A DNA stretch of 64,000 nt. Source: Gaeumannomyces sp. JS-464 (taxonomy: Eukaryota; Ascomycota; Sordariomycetes; Magnaporthales; Magnaporthaceae). Where the stretch lies: contig NGZR01000005.1 of the NCBI GenBank assembly GCA_002197995.1, forward strand, positions 1,550,001 through 1,614,000, written 5' to 3'. Shown in pieces: positions 1 through 13,911 of this stretch. The first letter of the stretch is position 1. Each line of letters begins with the position of its first letter. The notes under the pieces were generated by a model. The model saw nothing but the letters and a program-made list of their open reading frames with translations. It was not told the origin of the DNA and ran no database searches. The position numbers and the translations under genes were made by a program.

Positions 1-3000
1 TCGGACTTCTCGATCGGACGGATGTTGCCCCGAGTGCCGGAGCCAACGCTTAGCTAACCGTGTCAAATGCACGTGATACTGGGCGTCTTTGGCCTGAGGT
101 GCCCCTGCAATGAGCGACAGCATGCACATCATCCACCAGCTTGTTCCTCCCGCTGCTGCCGCTAACGCCATGACAATCCGATGCCAACCCGCCAGAGCCG
201 ACTCCAAGCCTGCTCGATCTTGCTATATGCCAAAAAAAAAAAAAAAAAAAAAAAGTCAGGCCAGCTGATGGACAGCTCACAGCGAGGCTAGCCAGCAAAC
301 AACGAACTGTCAGGTCCAGCGAAGCCCCTAACGGTCTGACACCGCCAAAGCGCCCCCTCATGTCAGGCGCCACTGGTCTCCTGCCCAATTTAGCGCAGCC
401 CCTTGAATCGGGGACTTGTGATTGACGGCGTCAAACGTTTTGTGGATGCGGATTAAAATATAAAAAATATAAAAATATAAATAAAAAGCAGGCTAGCCAC
501 CATGCATTATTTAGACCATGGCGAAGTGGAAAGACCATGGCAAAGCTACGGCTGCCATCATCAGAAGCATACCGCCACGCTCCGCCTGGCCTGCCTTGCC
601 TCGAGTCCTCCGCACGCTTCTATCATTCAGCCAAGGCCTTGCCCTCGACCCCTTTCCCTTCCATTCATTCCCTGGGCTGACGGGGAAGCCCGCTAGTCCA
701 AGCAGGCGACCACATAGGAGGTAGGTACCTAAGTAGGTAGGTACGTAGGTAACTAGCTCACGCTGCAGGCAAAAAGTACGCATCTCATCGAAAAGATATG
801 CGTCACGAGCTGCGTCTCCATGTACCTACCCGCCGCGCCTAGGCAAGGCTGCAGAGTCCCGCAAGGACAGAGACAAGGCCCAGGAAAAGAGAAACATACA
901 AAGTCATCTTCACCCACATGCTGGATGGACCAAGAAAAAAAAAAAAGGCAGCCATCAATGCACCAAATGTCTGACGTCTGACGCTTTTCCCCTTCACCGC
1001 CGTTCTTCCGCCATCCGTGCTACTAGTAGCACCTCTCTGCAAGCTATTTGCGCAACGTGCATTGCTCTAGAAGAGAACTAAAAGCTGTCCGCGCCGCCTC
1101 TCACGGTGCAGCATGGTCTTATTGGCGCCACGTTATCTATCAAAAGACACAAGCTCTGGCCGCTAGACGCGCGACGGCGCCACGAGGTGACGGCAGCTAA
1201 TATAATGGGTGTTGAGGCTTGTATGCACAGAACAGTGCGAGATGAATGGGTACCTACTAGGTATGGGAAGGGGTGTGCCCGCCGTCGTTCTTCCTCCCCG
1301 CCGCCGCACGCGCCGGGAGAGGGACAAGGCGGGGAGAGAGGTGTGTTGCCGCTTGCATGGGTTGACAGCTCGGGGTGATGGGGGAAAAAAAAGAAGGTCA
1401 GAAAGTACAAGACAGCCCCAAAAGGCCACTGGAGCTAGCTCTGTTGTCACCCTAGTGTCGTACAGCTCACCGCTCGAAGGCAGCTAGCGGCCGAGCCGTC
1501 TTGGAGGTCAGTTGCCTCCATCTACCAGCCGTAGGCATTCCTCAAAGGCAAACTAGGCTATCATCGTTCGAGTGGCCGTCGCGTCACAACGCGTTGGATG
1601 CCGGTCTGGGGGATGTATACCGACCGGCCGACCGACCGACTCCCTCGCCCGCGCTACAAGACGCTCCTTCGGCAGGTTAGGCCGCGTCTCAGAGATGCGA
1701 TGCATCGTATGCCGCAGAGCGTCCATCATGCACCACGCTCACTCCCGGCAGGCAAGGAGGGAGGCTTGGTCAGCCGGTTTGGCTAGCGGCAATGCAATAT
1801 GGATGGCTGGGGGAGGAGGAGAGGAGGCGTCCGGCATCGCTGGAGTCCACGTCCGAGGCGGGGACACGACACCCCCATCCCGCCTTCCCACATCTACATC
1901 TACCGTATTGTCTAATGCTGGCTCCTTTATACCTCGCCCGTGATGCACGACAGCCTGGCGTGCAACTGCGGCTTGCATTCTTCCCTGTGTCGGAGCCGGG
2001 CCGGGGGTGGGTGGACGACCAGGTTGGCCGAGAGACCCTCGCCACTTTTTGTTGTTGTTCCCCTTTTTTTCGCATCGAGCGAGGCTGCTGCCCCAATAAT
2101 GCGTGTCACCACTGGCGGCTTCGAAAGGACGCCCCGCGCGGTTAATGTAGGCCGAGGCGGTGTATGAGGGGTGGTTGGTTGGTTGGGGCTTGTTGATTCA
2201 TTCATGGTGGAATATAGCATGTACGTTTTGTTTCTATCTCGGCATGTTTCTTCGCGTCTCTTCCGCTGCGCTTTGGGGATACACAGACCGGGGGCGGGAG
2301 GATGGACTTGCCTAGAACACACCAGACAAGCAGGGAGAGAGACAAAGAGAAAAAAAGAGCACAAGGTGTTATAGCCCCCGCGCACCCGGGCGGCCTGAAA
2401 TGCGGCCCAGGCTTCTGAGACATACAGACAGACAGCAATTGCAACACCTTTGCCCTCGGTCCATATAGCCCGAGGGACGGCTACACAGCATGAAGACAAG
2501 AAGAGTGGGGAATAAAATGGGGAAAAGGAGGGCGTGTGAGAAGGAAGGGAAAAAAAAGAAGAGCATGCGATGCGAGGGGCACGTTGTGCAAAGGTGGCTT
2601 GCGCTGACCGACTGTCCGGGAGGGTGCACAAGACACCTTACCTGCCGGGGAGGGGAGAAGAAGGCAAGCAGAGTGATAGGCCAGGAAGAGAAGAGAAGAG
2701 AAGAGAAGGAGAAGCGGCTAGGCCTATCCAAGAAGCCGTTGTTGTCTTCAGTGCTCTCTCAGTTACACTCTTCCCCATGTATGAAAAGCCCAGGTAGGCA
2801 CACACAGGTACCTCCTCTACCCGCCCACCCTACCTGCCGTGGTTCCTTTCCACCGCTCCATCCTCTCCTTTTGCCCCCCCCCCCCCCCCCCCACGCGCCT
2901 TTTTGCCGCCAGCGCACACGCACACGCCTCGGCGGCGACGCAACGCGACACAGCGAACCCGCATCTTGGATTTGGTTTCCGATCGGTTAAAAACACGTGT

Positions 3001-6000
3001 GCCACGGCGGTCGATCTGGGAGTTCCTGCATCCCGATGTCGTTCGTCGTCCGTTCCGCGCCTGTCGCTAGGGGTTCTTATACTTCGTCCTTTCTTTTTCT
3101 TCTCCCCTTCCTCGGAGTAGAAAAATCGCCGTACTCCCATGTCTTCTGCCTCGTCGCACAAGAGCACCCTGGAGGAGTATAAGAAGAAGAAAAAAACCAA
3201 GGTAGACTCCTTTCCATTGTCACTGGCAAAAGGAAGGTTGGCCAAGCGCCAAGCAAGGCATGACTACTCAGAACGCCTTGGCCGAGTAAGGAGGAGACAG
3301 CAAAAAAAACAAAAACAAAAAAAACAAAAAAAAAAAGCACAGACGACGGAACCCAAAGGGCTGGCGGGCGTGTAGCCATGGAACGGGGAGCCCGTGGACA
3401 TACACGGCATGGGTCAGATGCTGTGCCTGCATTACACCGAGACAGCCCAAACCGAAAAGAAAAGGTGCCGTCTCTCCTTGTCATACCCGTCTTCCCGCCT
3501 GCCAGCCACCCGCGCGCGTGCGGGCTGCCGGGCGGCGGCGGCGGCGACAGGCAGAGACAGTCACACAGGCCAGGCAGGTGTTACCTCGCACCACAATGGC
3601 GGTGACGGGAGGACAAAGAAAAGTGGAAGAAGAATGATTGGGAAAAGAAAAAAAAAGAGGTCCTTTTGCATACCTACTACACAAGACCAGAAAGCCTGCG
3701 CGTAAGGACACAAGAGAGAGGATCGACAAGGCGCAGGCGCAGGCGCAGGCAGGTGCGAGGGAAGAGGGAAGAGGGAGGCGCGGAACTCGCCGTCAGCATG
3801 CAGACAGAGGGCCCTCCACCACCTGCAGTCTTGTCCACATCCTTCCCTCTCTCTCTCTTCCTCCACGGGCCGGTCCTTGAAGAAACACCGCCTCGTGGGA
3901 CGCGAGACGTATCCGCAAGCCGTCCGGAGCCCCGAACAGCTCCCGGGAGGGAGTTTTAGAGGAGATGAGGGAGGGGAAGCAACATGTCTCCGAGTTTGGC
4001 CAAACGTAACGGCCAGATTAAAAAAGACTGCAGGGAGGGGGGCTTCCCAAGGACGGCGTAGTGTTTCCCCCGTAGCATCGCAGTCGAGCATGGCGTCCTC
4101 GTAGACGTCGATGATCTCCCCTCTTCTATTCTGCCTTGTACCCTACCATCGAGGGCGGGCCGGCCGATCTCCACAGGCTGACATCTTGAGACGCGGATGT
4201 GTCAAAGGCGGGAGGGTATGTAGGCAAATATAAGAAGAGACAAGAGAGAAATAAGAAGAAAAGAATATGGGGTAACAAGGTGCAAGCTTCTACTGTTTTT
4301 GTCCGATGGCGGGACCGGAGCGGAGGGGCTCGACGTCGCAAAGCTGCAAAAGAAAGAAACTAAAATATAGCACGAGATGAAAATAAAACACAAAATCGAA
4401 CAAAGTGACAACAGGGTGAGATTCAGATAGTCGGATAGTTGGGACGCGACGTGCAGTCCCCATCATGTCAAGCAAGGGCTGCCGGCCCTACATCAGACCA
4501 GGGGTCGGACGGCCGTCACAACAGAAGACTTTGACTCTGGAAGACGGTGGCCGACGAACCAGCGCGAGGTGTGCAGCCTGTTTGAACTTTCCGCCCGAGC
4601 GCCCACCCATCTATGCGCTCGCATGCCAAGACGTGGTAGGCGGCTGGGTACACGGCCCTGTTCATGACTAGGCGGGGTGGGCTTCCACGCGGCCCCGCGC
4701 CATTTTTGACGTCCTTTTCTCTTTTCATCTCCGTCCTTATTTTACCGTCTTGGTCGTTCTAGTGGCGAAGAAAAAAAAAAAAAAAAAAACTCAAGGGGTG
4801 CGTGTCGTGCACCGTTGGCAGACCAGGGAGATGCTGTCACTCGAAGTCAGATCAAGCTTCTGTGAGGTTGACTTTTTATTTGGCTCAACATCACATCTGC
4901 CTGATGTCGAGATGGTTGGTCAGCAGCATGTCTTGACGTTGCTAGTCAGTCGGCTCAGCCAGCTACCACCCGGCGGGCCCAGCTGGCCACCCACCCCGCC
5001 CCCTTCCCCGTGGCGGTAGCTCTGTGGATGTCACCTCTCCCGGGTTTCGAGCAAAGATGGGCGGGGAGAAACGTGGCGGGCCGGGGGCCCCGAGTCGGTC
5101 CCAAGGCAGGACGGAGTCAGGAAACCTTGTGGATGAGCATGACCCGTGCTCCCCATCTGCCCCGCCTTGGCTGTCTGTCATGACCAGATCCATGGCGGTT
5201 AGCCTCAAGCTCAAGTCAAGCAAGAACCGATGGCAGCCCTGAGGCAGCTGACGGGTATGCAAAGTTCTCCTGGCGTGACGCTCGTGCAGCGCTGGCTTCA
5301 GCGACTGACCTGGGGCGAGGGGGGTGTGGGAATAGTTTTCGAGGGTCTTGGGACGGATGTAACTCACAGTGTCTTGCGGTTTTCTCCCAGACGGTGCAAG
5401 GTGAGGGGCAGGGAATGGGGAAGGAAGCGACAATAAAATGGAAATAAAATGAAAACGCGTCGTGACACCGTGCGCGTTAGTGCCTGGATGGGCAGAGAGA
5501 AGCGGCGTGGCCACGACGGGAAATGCCGAGGTTAGGAAGACGCAGGCTTGCCTGAAGAATGGGCGAGCGGGATGGCGGCACGTCTCCATTGCAGCCACAC
5601 AGAGATACAGACAGACACACGGGCACGGGAGGTTGGGTTAGGTTAGGCATACCGAGTATGTCTTCCTGCCTGCCGGGAGCCACTTGACCGCATCTTCTGT
5701 GGTCCCTGCAACTCGGAGTGATAGATTGGAATGGACGACAGCGGTTCCGGCTCCAGATCACACAGGCCCAGCTAGCCCCATCCGCTCTCGGCGTCGTAGG
5801 ACAGGGGCCTTTTGATTTCTTCATCGCGCCCTGCTCCAATAGTGTCGGCTCGGCTGTTGAGGTGGCAGGGCGGGCCGGGCATGTAGACAGATAGTCAGGC
5901 AGCCAGGCAGGCGACGTGCCCCGCAACGCACAAGGAGGACGCCAGGCCATGTCATGTCACGCCATGCCAGGCCGGGCCAGCGCAAAAAGCAAGCAGAGCA

Positions 6001-8050
6001 GAGCAAACGGAGCAGCAGGCGGCTGTCAGCTTCATCAGACAAGGCATCCGCGGCTGGGCGCAGGTGGACGGGCGATATCCGGCAGCGGTAGCATTGGGAG
6101 GGCCCGGGTCGGCCGCTACCCGTGTCGAAAGCGTCAGCCACCCAGCCCCGATTCTGACTCCTGCAGGCGGGCGTGGACGCAATGCGGGTGCAGGCAAGGC
6201 GCCTCTGCATGTCGCATGTCGACGAATGGCCGGCCCAGGCAACGGTTGACCCACGAACCGGTTGGGTGCGGCGTGCGTGGTCTGTCGAGCCTGCTGAGTA
6301 TGCTGAAGATACGTCGGCGCACAGGGTGCCCAGAGGGTGGGATGAGCGGGCGCCCGCTTGCTTTTTCCCTCTGCTCCCTGTCCTGTCGATTAATCAAAAA
6401 ATGACACGCGGGACCGGTGGCTGCCACAGCGGTTGCACATAACCCGGATTGTTCTCCAACTGGTCCCCAGGCGCCGGTCGACGACAGGCCTGGTGGCGGC
6501 GGCGACAGCCGGTGTGTAAGTGTTTGCGTTGCCAGCCGCGGCGGGCGCTCGCCCGTCACATTGAGCGTGTTCCAAGGAAATGACGCTTCAGAGAGGACCC
6601 TGGTCCGCTGCACGAAGCCCTTGTCGTCCAGCGACCTTCGACCCGAGCGGAGCTTTTCCGCCCCTCCCCCCCTGGTGGGAAATCCCAGCACGTCGACGGC
6701 GGCACGTAGGACTCCACGAGCCCGGAACAGCGAGATCTCTCCCGATTCCCCCGCCTGTTTGATCCCCCCACACCATCCTAACCGAGAGGCTGCTGCGCGG
6801 GTGACATTTACTGAACCGGCAGGAGGGCGTTTCGGGGACCTATCGCCTTTTGACCCTAGCCCCGATACGAAAGACCTGTGGGCGAGCTGAGGATCGGTGG
6901 TCGGAAGGGCTTGGAAGTGGCTTGGGAGTGGGAAAGGGACGCCGGGATGGAATACCAGGTGCCGAGTGAGGCCGACACACTCGGGGCTGAAGGCAAGGGA
7001 AGCAAAGGAAGAGAGAGAGAAGAAAGCGAGGGCGGCAAAGACAGCCAACCCATGTCTGTCGTCCGCTTGCCTTGTCATGGCCGCCGGGCAAAAGCAGTGA
7101 ATACCGAATACGCTGGAGCGAGCTCTCGCTGAGAAGCGACCGAGCAAATATCTCGCACGCATTAGGCATACGTACCTGTGACGTCCCCCTCCCTCTCCCC
7201 CCACTCGACCTTCTCTTCCCAGCCCGAAGACACGCCAAGATCTTGCAATCTTGCAGATGATGGATGGGACGCAGGTAGGCTAGCAGGCAGTGCGCCCCGC
7301 CCGTCGGTTGCTGGCCGGGCCTCGGACAAGAAGAGAAAAAAAAAATGACTGGGAACGCCCAGCCGTTGGCGTCAGCCACCTGGACGATGGGTGACAGGGT
7401 GGGGATGATGCATGCCGGTATTGATGTCTGCTGCCCGCCCGCTCCCCCGTCGTCGTCCCTCCTGTGCGGGCTATTCGCCTTCTGGCTTGGTACCCGACCC
7501 GCCGACCTCGGGAGAGAGATGGGCGGGCGGGCGAATCACAGCGGCGCGCGAGGGGTTTCGATATCTGGGTTAAGGGAGGCGTGTGCAAGGGTTCCATTCC
7601 CAATGGCGGGCGATAAATAAAACAAAATAAAATAAGACAGAAAAAAGAAAAAGAGAAGAGGAAAAAAGCAAGGAGGGGTTTATTTCACAACAGCCCAAAT
7701 ACGACACGGGTAGCATCGCATGATACCAGGGATCCTGCTTCTCTAGCGGCTCAATGGTTCGTTGGCCACCCGCATCGCTGCTGGTCATTGACCGTTGTCG
7801 GCTGTGAGGGCTAGCTGGCACTGTAGGTGGCAGCAAAGTCGAAAAGCCAAAAAGCGAAAATCGTGGGGCCTTATCAAAAGAAAACCTCGCCGGTCACAGG
7901 GATCTCAGTTCGAGATGCGCTATTTGGGGCTTTTTCCGTCGGTGAACAGTGGGGCTCCCCTCGGCATGTCGTCTCCACACGACCCGAGCTAAAAAAAATC
8001 ACGGGGACCTGATTGGTGAGAAACACTTTGGAGAGAAACCCATGGATCCC

Positions 8051-8075
8051 GGCAGGCAGGCAGACAGACAGGCAG

Positions 8076-8107
<32 letters not shown>

Positions 8108-8109
8108 CA
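8051..8109. repeat. CAGG/CAGA tetranucleotide microsatellite
   Basis: About 59 bp made of GGCA/GGCAGGCA units with interspersed CAGA units. It is followed directly by an A-run and, at 8160-8205, by an imperfect CGACAA/CGACAC repeat. Noncoding simple repeat. Confidence 0.9.
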
Positions 8110-10053
8110 AAAAAAAATCGACAGGCACAGCCAGCCCTCATGTCAAAAAAAAAACCCCAGCACCAACGACAACGACAACGACACACGACAACGACACACG
8201 ACACTGCAGCCTCCAGCTGTCCCCGCCTCATGCGGGCGGGCGGGTATCAGGACGAGGTCCGAACAAAGCAGAACACCACGCGCCAGGTCTGGGCTTGACT
8301 TATCATGAAACACGCAACGCATGCAGGCCCCGTCCGTTGCCGCCCGCCGCCGCTGTCTCGTGGAATGGGATGGCAGACAAACACCAAGATCCCTGAGCCG
8401 GGCGAGCTGTGATATTATTATTTGTGCTAGGGGGTTTACTTCGCGTCCCCATGCGTCGAGCTCGAACCCGACATCCCGCGCGTTTTGCGGCCTCACATTC
8501 ACCCTCACCCTCCCCTCTCCCCTCGACCGGCCAGGCTTAGCAGACGTGGCCACCACCCCTTGTCTTTCCTTGCCATCCATATGTCATGAGCTGGGCGGAT
8601 CTGAGGGGCGCCTCGTCTGAACAATAACCGGCTGCATCCTGCAAAACCTTCCTTATTCGTCCCGTCATCTTTTTTGTGTGTGTTGTTTTTTTTTTTTTTC
8701 CTTTTGTTTCCTTTCTTTGTTCTTCCCTCCCACCTTTGCCACGCGTGCCCTGCCTCTCTAACCATGGCAAGGTTCCTTCCATGTGCCAACCGACATGTCC
8801 TTACCCAAAGTCAAAATAGAGATAGGAAGAGAGAGGGAGAGAGCGATAGAAGGGAATAAAACGAAAAAAAAAAAAAAAAAAGAAAAAGAAGCAACACGAT
8901 TAGAAATCAGGAGAGGCGGGATGGATAGAAACTGACACCCATAACCCTCCTTTGCTCACTCAACAAGCAGCGTGCATGCTTGTCCTGCGTGTCTCAGTCT
9001 TTTCTGTTTTTTTTTTTTTCTCTCACGGTGTCTCTCTATCTCGCACGCCCACTGACTGCTGCTGACTTTTCTCCGGGTCCAGTAAATTGTTCGCCTTGGC
9101 AGCCTGACAGCCTCGATCGACATGGCCGAGCGGCAAGCATGAGCTTGACTGGTGACCGACTTTGCGTGTTTTACCCACGGTGGCGGTAGCTTGCCGTCGA
9201 CCGTCGGCGGCTTTTTTCTCTTATTTTCTCTTCAGCTTCCCTTTGTCGCCCATCACGCCGGCAAAATGTCTTGGTTGTGCTGGGGTAGCCCTCCCCCGCC
9301 CGTGGCTGGCTAATCGCACACCCCATCCCCAGCCCGTCACCGCCTCGCTTTTCTTCTGTCCTTGTCTCGCCTTGGACAACACGGAAAACGCACTTTTCAA
9401 GTAGCACAGGGGGCTGTGAGTTAGTGGGTGGGTAAGTGGGTGGTGGGAAAGGGTCTGGGGGTGGACGTCGTTCCGTGGGGAGGAAAAGGAAAAAAAAAAC
9501 AGTTAGGCTGGCTGGTGACATGGCTGGCCCCTTGGGCGCAGTGAAAGCAAACCCGGCGCCTGGTAACCGGCGTTTTCTTGGCTCCTGTGTGACCAGACCA
9601 GGCGGGATGTGGCATATTGTTCGTTGTCATTGCTAGCTGGAACCCCCTCACTCGCCAGTTTTCCCCTTTTTTTCTTAGCCCGAAACTGGCTCTCTCGAAA
9701 ATAAAGGATGGAGGGCAAAGGGAAGGGCTCTGACAGCCAGACGCTAGGCAGATCCGTATCTAGTTGGGTGATCTCATTTCCCGTTTTTTTTTCCTTTTGG
9801 CAACACCGCGCTATCTATAACTCTACCTTAGCGCGGTCCCGCCGGTGCCTCCCGTCAGAAAATCGAAAACATAACATTAGCAAAAATGCGTGCTGTGCTG
9901 TACCTACCCTAGTTCGGCGGGAGTTTAGTGCATGACAGCGGTAGCACCTGAGATGGGAGAGATGGATGGCTAAATTAACGCCAGACACGTTAACAGGGGA
10001 GAGATATCGTCGGTGGGACTCCGCAAAACCATTCCCATAGCTCGCCGGACCAT

Positions 10054-10054
<1 letters not shown>

Positions 10055-10086
<32 letters not shown>
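10055..10086. repeat. (GT)n dinucleotide microsatellite
   Basis: Sixteen uninterrupted GT units, followed by an imperfect GCGTGTGGTGTG tail. Noncoding simple repeat lying about 1.4 kb beyond the 3' end of the homeobox gene. Confidence 0.95.
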
Positions 10087-10092
<6 letters not shown>

Positions 10093-11219
10093 GGTGTGCT
10101 CGAGTCGGTGTGGTCGAGGTGGCGGTCTCGGCGCCTCGAAAGGACACCCACCTCGGGTCGGCAGGCCACCCGTGGCCTCGCCCGCTCACGCGCATCCATC
10201 TCTCGTGCCTCTGGGCCTCCTCTCTCCACCTGCCTCGCTCGCCGCCGCCCGCCGCTTCCCGCTGCTCTCCCTCCTTCCCCCCGCTTCGAAGCTCCGAAAC
10301 AATGCGCCCATAGTACCTGTAGTATGCTTAAAGCCTGCAGTGTGTGGAGACGCCACACATTACCACTCGGCTGCGACGCCGGGGACACGCACGCCTTGCA
10401 TGGGAGGACTGGTTGGCCTTTCTCCAACAAAGTAGCTGGGTTATCGTCCCGCTAAGTCAGGACCTCGTGTTGTAGAAAGAAAAACACGCCCTCCGGCTTT
10501 TCCTGTGGCAAATGAGCTACTCTACCTACGGTTTTGAGGTGATAATGTACACTGACTGACACTGCGGAGCAAAGTGACCGAAATGTCCCTCTGACTTGTT
10601 CCATCCGCCGCCGTCTTGCTTTTTTTTTCCGTCTTGCGCTGGCCCCAAGAGAAATTTAACGTCTGTATCCCCGAGACATCGCATTGGCAAGGGAAAGGAA
10701 GGGCACGATGGGTTGACAAACAGGTAAACAATATAGAAACAGAAACTGGTATCTTCCATATGCCCACACTTTCTTCCCTTGCATGCATCAGACATGGTCC
10801 TCTTTGTGTCTCCATCTCCCTCTCTCTCTCTCTCTATCCCGCTTCTCCGAGCCCAGTCCCGAGGTTTGCCTTGTTCCGGCTTTCGCCGTCCGTCCGTCCG
10901 TCCCACACTGGCTGATTCCCGCCCTAGATGAAACAAATAAAATAAAAAGGAAAAACATGCAGCCTGACCTCGTATCGGTGTATGTATGCACCATGTGTAT
11001 AATGACAAAAATCACACTGGGTGATGATAGAAAAAACGACACTCAAGAAGGAAAACAGCCAACGTAGCCTCCCGTCCAGGTATTGGTATATGTGAAAATA
11101 ATACAGGGCCAAGAAAAGAAAGTAAATGCACCCAGACCGATGCACCGAACCGAAGAACAAAACAGGAAAGATAGCCGGGTGGCTCGTGTGTAGAAGTATG
11201 CTTTTGTACAGGGCGCGAG

Positions 11220-11340
11220 AATGTCGGGTCTTTTTTTCGGTCTTTTTTTTTTTTTCGTTGATTTTTTTTGGTCTTGTTTTTGCCTTGTTTTTCTTGTTTT
11301 TGTTCTTTTTTCTTTTCTTTTTTTCGTTTGTCGTTCGTGT
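11220..11340. other. T-rich tract downstream of the homeobox gene
   Basis: About 120 bp of T-rich sequence on the plus strand, made of T runs of 5-13 separated by single C or G bases. It sits 70-190 bp past the stop codon of the minus-strand homeobox gene. On the coding strand it is an A-rich tract, so it may belong to the 3' UTR or polyadenylation region. Only composition and position support this; I identified no specific poly(A) signal. Confidence 0.4.
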
Positions 11341-11409
11341 CGCACAATAAACTTTGAGATCCATGTTCGGGCATTCTAGGGTCGTCATATTTTTGTCACA
11401 GTCTGCCTC

Positions 11410-13025
11410 TCAAACGCTGCCACGCTTCATCTTGGCGGCGCGGCGGCGCTTCATCTCGAGGTCGTCGTCGTAGTGCATGCCGCCGTCCTCGCTGATGGGG
11501 CTGTCCCGGGGCTTGCCGTCCGTGTCGTAGTCGGGCCTCTCGGTCGAGGGCAGCGCCTTGCCGTCGGCCGAGACCCGACCCGACGCGATGGCGTCCGACT
11601 CGGCGCGCGCGTTGTTGATCATGGTCGGGAGCTGGCGGCGCCTGGCGTTGATGAACCAGTTGGAGATTTGGTCTGTCATGGAGCAAAGGTTCTGTTAGTT
11701 GGGATGTGTACCAATAAAATGCCAAATAGCGTCGGTAGCGTCGGAAAAAGTGGTACGCACTCATCTGCAGGCCCGTCTGCCTCATCAACTCCTGCTTCTC
11801 GTCCTCGGTCGGGTAGGGATGCTGCAGGTGGGCAAGGAACCAGGCGCGGAGCTTGTCGGTCGTCTCCTTGGGCAGGTTGCCCCTGCGCTTGCGCTGCTTG
11901 TTGTCGCCATTGAGGCCCATGCCGCCGAGCTCACTGATCCGCATGTAGTCGTGGTAGGAGCCGTAGGTGGAGGGCGAGAAGGGCATGCGGTCCATTGGCG
12001 GGATCGAGCCCATGGATAAGGACTGGACCCGCGAGGGGTGGTGGTACGGGTGGTATGACGGGTAGCCGGGGCTGCCGGCGCCGCCGCCTTGCCTGTAGCC
12101 GACGGGCGACTCCATGGGCGACACGACGTTGGAGTGGGCCATCATGCGGTTCTGCTCCATCACATAGTCGTCGCCCGACATGGCTCTGACGTGGTGGCCG
12201 TGGTGGCCGTGGTGGCTGGCGTGCTGGTGGTGGTGCTGTCGCTGCTGCTGTTGCTGCTGCTGTTGGTGGTGGTGGTGCATCGACGTCGGGGCCTGCTGCT
12301 GGGGCGGTGGCGGCGCACGGTCGAAGTTGAGGAGTGGCAGACTGGGCAGCGTTGGGCGGCGGTCCATCGACTCGCTGTGCTCCATGGCCACGGGCGACCG
12401 CATCGTTGGTGGTGGGCCGCCGGGGAGGTACGGGCTCGCGCGAGAAGAGCTGGCCCAACTGTCGGCGCTCGACCGGGGCTCGGTGGCGCTGAGGGCGACT
12501 GGAGAGAGGGCCCGGTGGCTTTCCCGCCTCTGGAATGATGGGGACGGCCCGCTGGTGTATAGCCGTGGCACCCGACTCGCCCTCTCGTCCTGCTCCTCGT
12601 CAAACGACAGTCTCCTGCGCTTGTTCTGGCTCGTGGGCGAGTGCACGTACTCCGGGGGCGTCATGGTCCCTGGAGGTCCTACTATCGGCGACGTGGTCGA
12701 CGACTGAGTTCCCGACGGTCCATCTTGTGGGACAATGCGAAGATGGATCTCGGGGAATGCCTTTTGACACGCACACACACGATTTGGTCAGTTGTTTCCT
12801 TTGGGTTGCCGGCGTCCCTTGCGTGGGCCGGTACTTCGTTTCCCAGGAGAGCGACGCCTTGGGGGTTCGGCTGCTTACCTGCCGAATAGACGGGAGAGCT
12901 ATCCTCTCAGGGTCGCTCCTTGGCCTCGACGAGGCGTAGTCTGCTTGCCTGTGGTCGTCCCAGGAGGAGAAGTACTCCTTGAAGGGTGCGTGCGGAGCCG
13001 GGGCAGCCATCGCGATCATGGACAT
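11410..13025 (-). CDS. TALE/KN-type homeobox transcription factor
   Basis: Predicted nuclear DNA-binding regulator of 469 residues. Three exons fit perfectly: 13025-12879, 12760-11761 and 11672-11410. Both introns are GT-AG and the total of 1410 nt stays in frame. The homeodomain spans about residues 343-402. It begins NLPKETTDKLRAWFLAHL, carries the PYP three-residue loop extension that defines TALE proteins, and ends in recognition helix NQISNWFINARRR; the second intron splits the codon for that first N. N-terminal to it are Ser/Pro-rich disorder, a basic KRRR patch near residue 95 (possible nuclear signal) and a His/Gln tract at about 210-239. The C-terminus is basic. I chose ATG 13025; an in-frame ATG at 13097 would add 24 residues. 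The gene has no frameshift and stands alone in gene-poor DNA, as is common for developmental regulators. Family assignment is secure; the specific biological role is not. Confidence 0.93.
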
Positions 13026-13875
13026 TTTGGACGGATCTCCTTGCTGTCGCTCTTGGGTGGTTCTGGATCTTTGACTGCCTGGTAGGGTATATTCCATACC
13101 CTTGTGCCCGGTTGGATGTCCTGGCGAAGCTGTGACGGGCCCGCTCAGCGAGAGAGGTGGCTGCGTTTGCCGTTTAGTCTCGTGTTCCAGCCACCCCCCT
13201 GGTTGACGTTTGTTTGAGGGCCTCTGGTGATAATTGGGAGGAGAAAGGCAGACGGGCAAGCAAGAGATGCTTACTCAAAAAAGAAGCAGGGTTATAAGCG
13301 AGCGTAGGCAGCTGGAGGGTCGATGTTGGAGTGCATGCGTCGGCGGGTGCGAAGTCGCTGTGTAAAAGATCGTGCGGGCGTCCTGGTTGGAGAAACGGTA
13401 TAACCCGGCGCCTTCTGGCTCCCTTGCCTGGCCGCGGTGTTGGCGCCGTGGAATATTCCCTCTCTTTTATTTTTTGTCCCAAAAAGAATACAAAGAGGAA
13501 GGCAAACAGCCAAGGGCCTTTCTTCGTCCGGGAGGGGCGTGCGGGCACCTGTGGTGTATATGTATATGCAGGTACAAGTCGGAGACTGGCGGGCGGCACA
13601 GACGAGTGAGTGTGAGCGAGCCGCAGCAGCAAAGTGGCCGTGGTTCAAGAAGACCAAATCAAGCAAGGCAGTCGAAGGGCCTTGGTATGCGAGGTGAGGC
13701 GGGTCACGAGTGAGAGAGTGTGAGGGCCTTTTATTCACAGACGTGAAGATGTTGAGGACGGGGGAGTCGAGGTGGTGGCGGGACGGAAGGGGAGGTGTGA
13801 GGTGGATGATAAGTTCTTTTTGTACAAGCGTAAGTGCCGGGACCCCTTTTTGTCGATGTGCCCTCTTCCCTGCCT

Positions 13876-13910
<35 letters not shown>
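13876..13910. repeat. Poly-G run of 35
   Basis: Uninterrupted run of 35 G about 850 bp upstream of the homeobox start. A G tract this long can form quadruplexes and is also a place where sequenced length is unreliable. Confidence 0.95.

Positions 13911-13911
<1 letters not shown>

Larger units (their letters stand above)
1..11409. other. Gene-poor low-complexity intergenic region
   Basis: I see no supportable gene here. Open frames of 60-360 codons occur on both strands, but they overlap freely, are rich in Pro/Ser/Arg/Cys and contain no recognisable domain, as expected by chance in GC-rich DNA. The stretch is dense in simple sequence: poly-A near 232-254, 4770-4789 and 8865-8881, poly-C at 2874-2892, a GCAGGC-type repeat near 3728-3752, and the CAGG and GT repeats listed separately. 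Unannotated noncoding transcripts or a long 3' flank of the homeobox gene cannot be excluded. Confidence 0.6.

Noticed and set aside
1927..2631. 234-codon open frame on the minus strand
   Set aside because: Low-complexity Ser/Phe/Pro stretches reflecting pyrimidine-rich DNA; no protein family resemblance.
6134..7204. 356-codon open frame on the minus strand
   Set aside because: No recognisable domain, composition rich in Arg/Ser/Pro/Cys, several alternative frames equally open; not treated as a gene.
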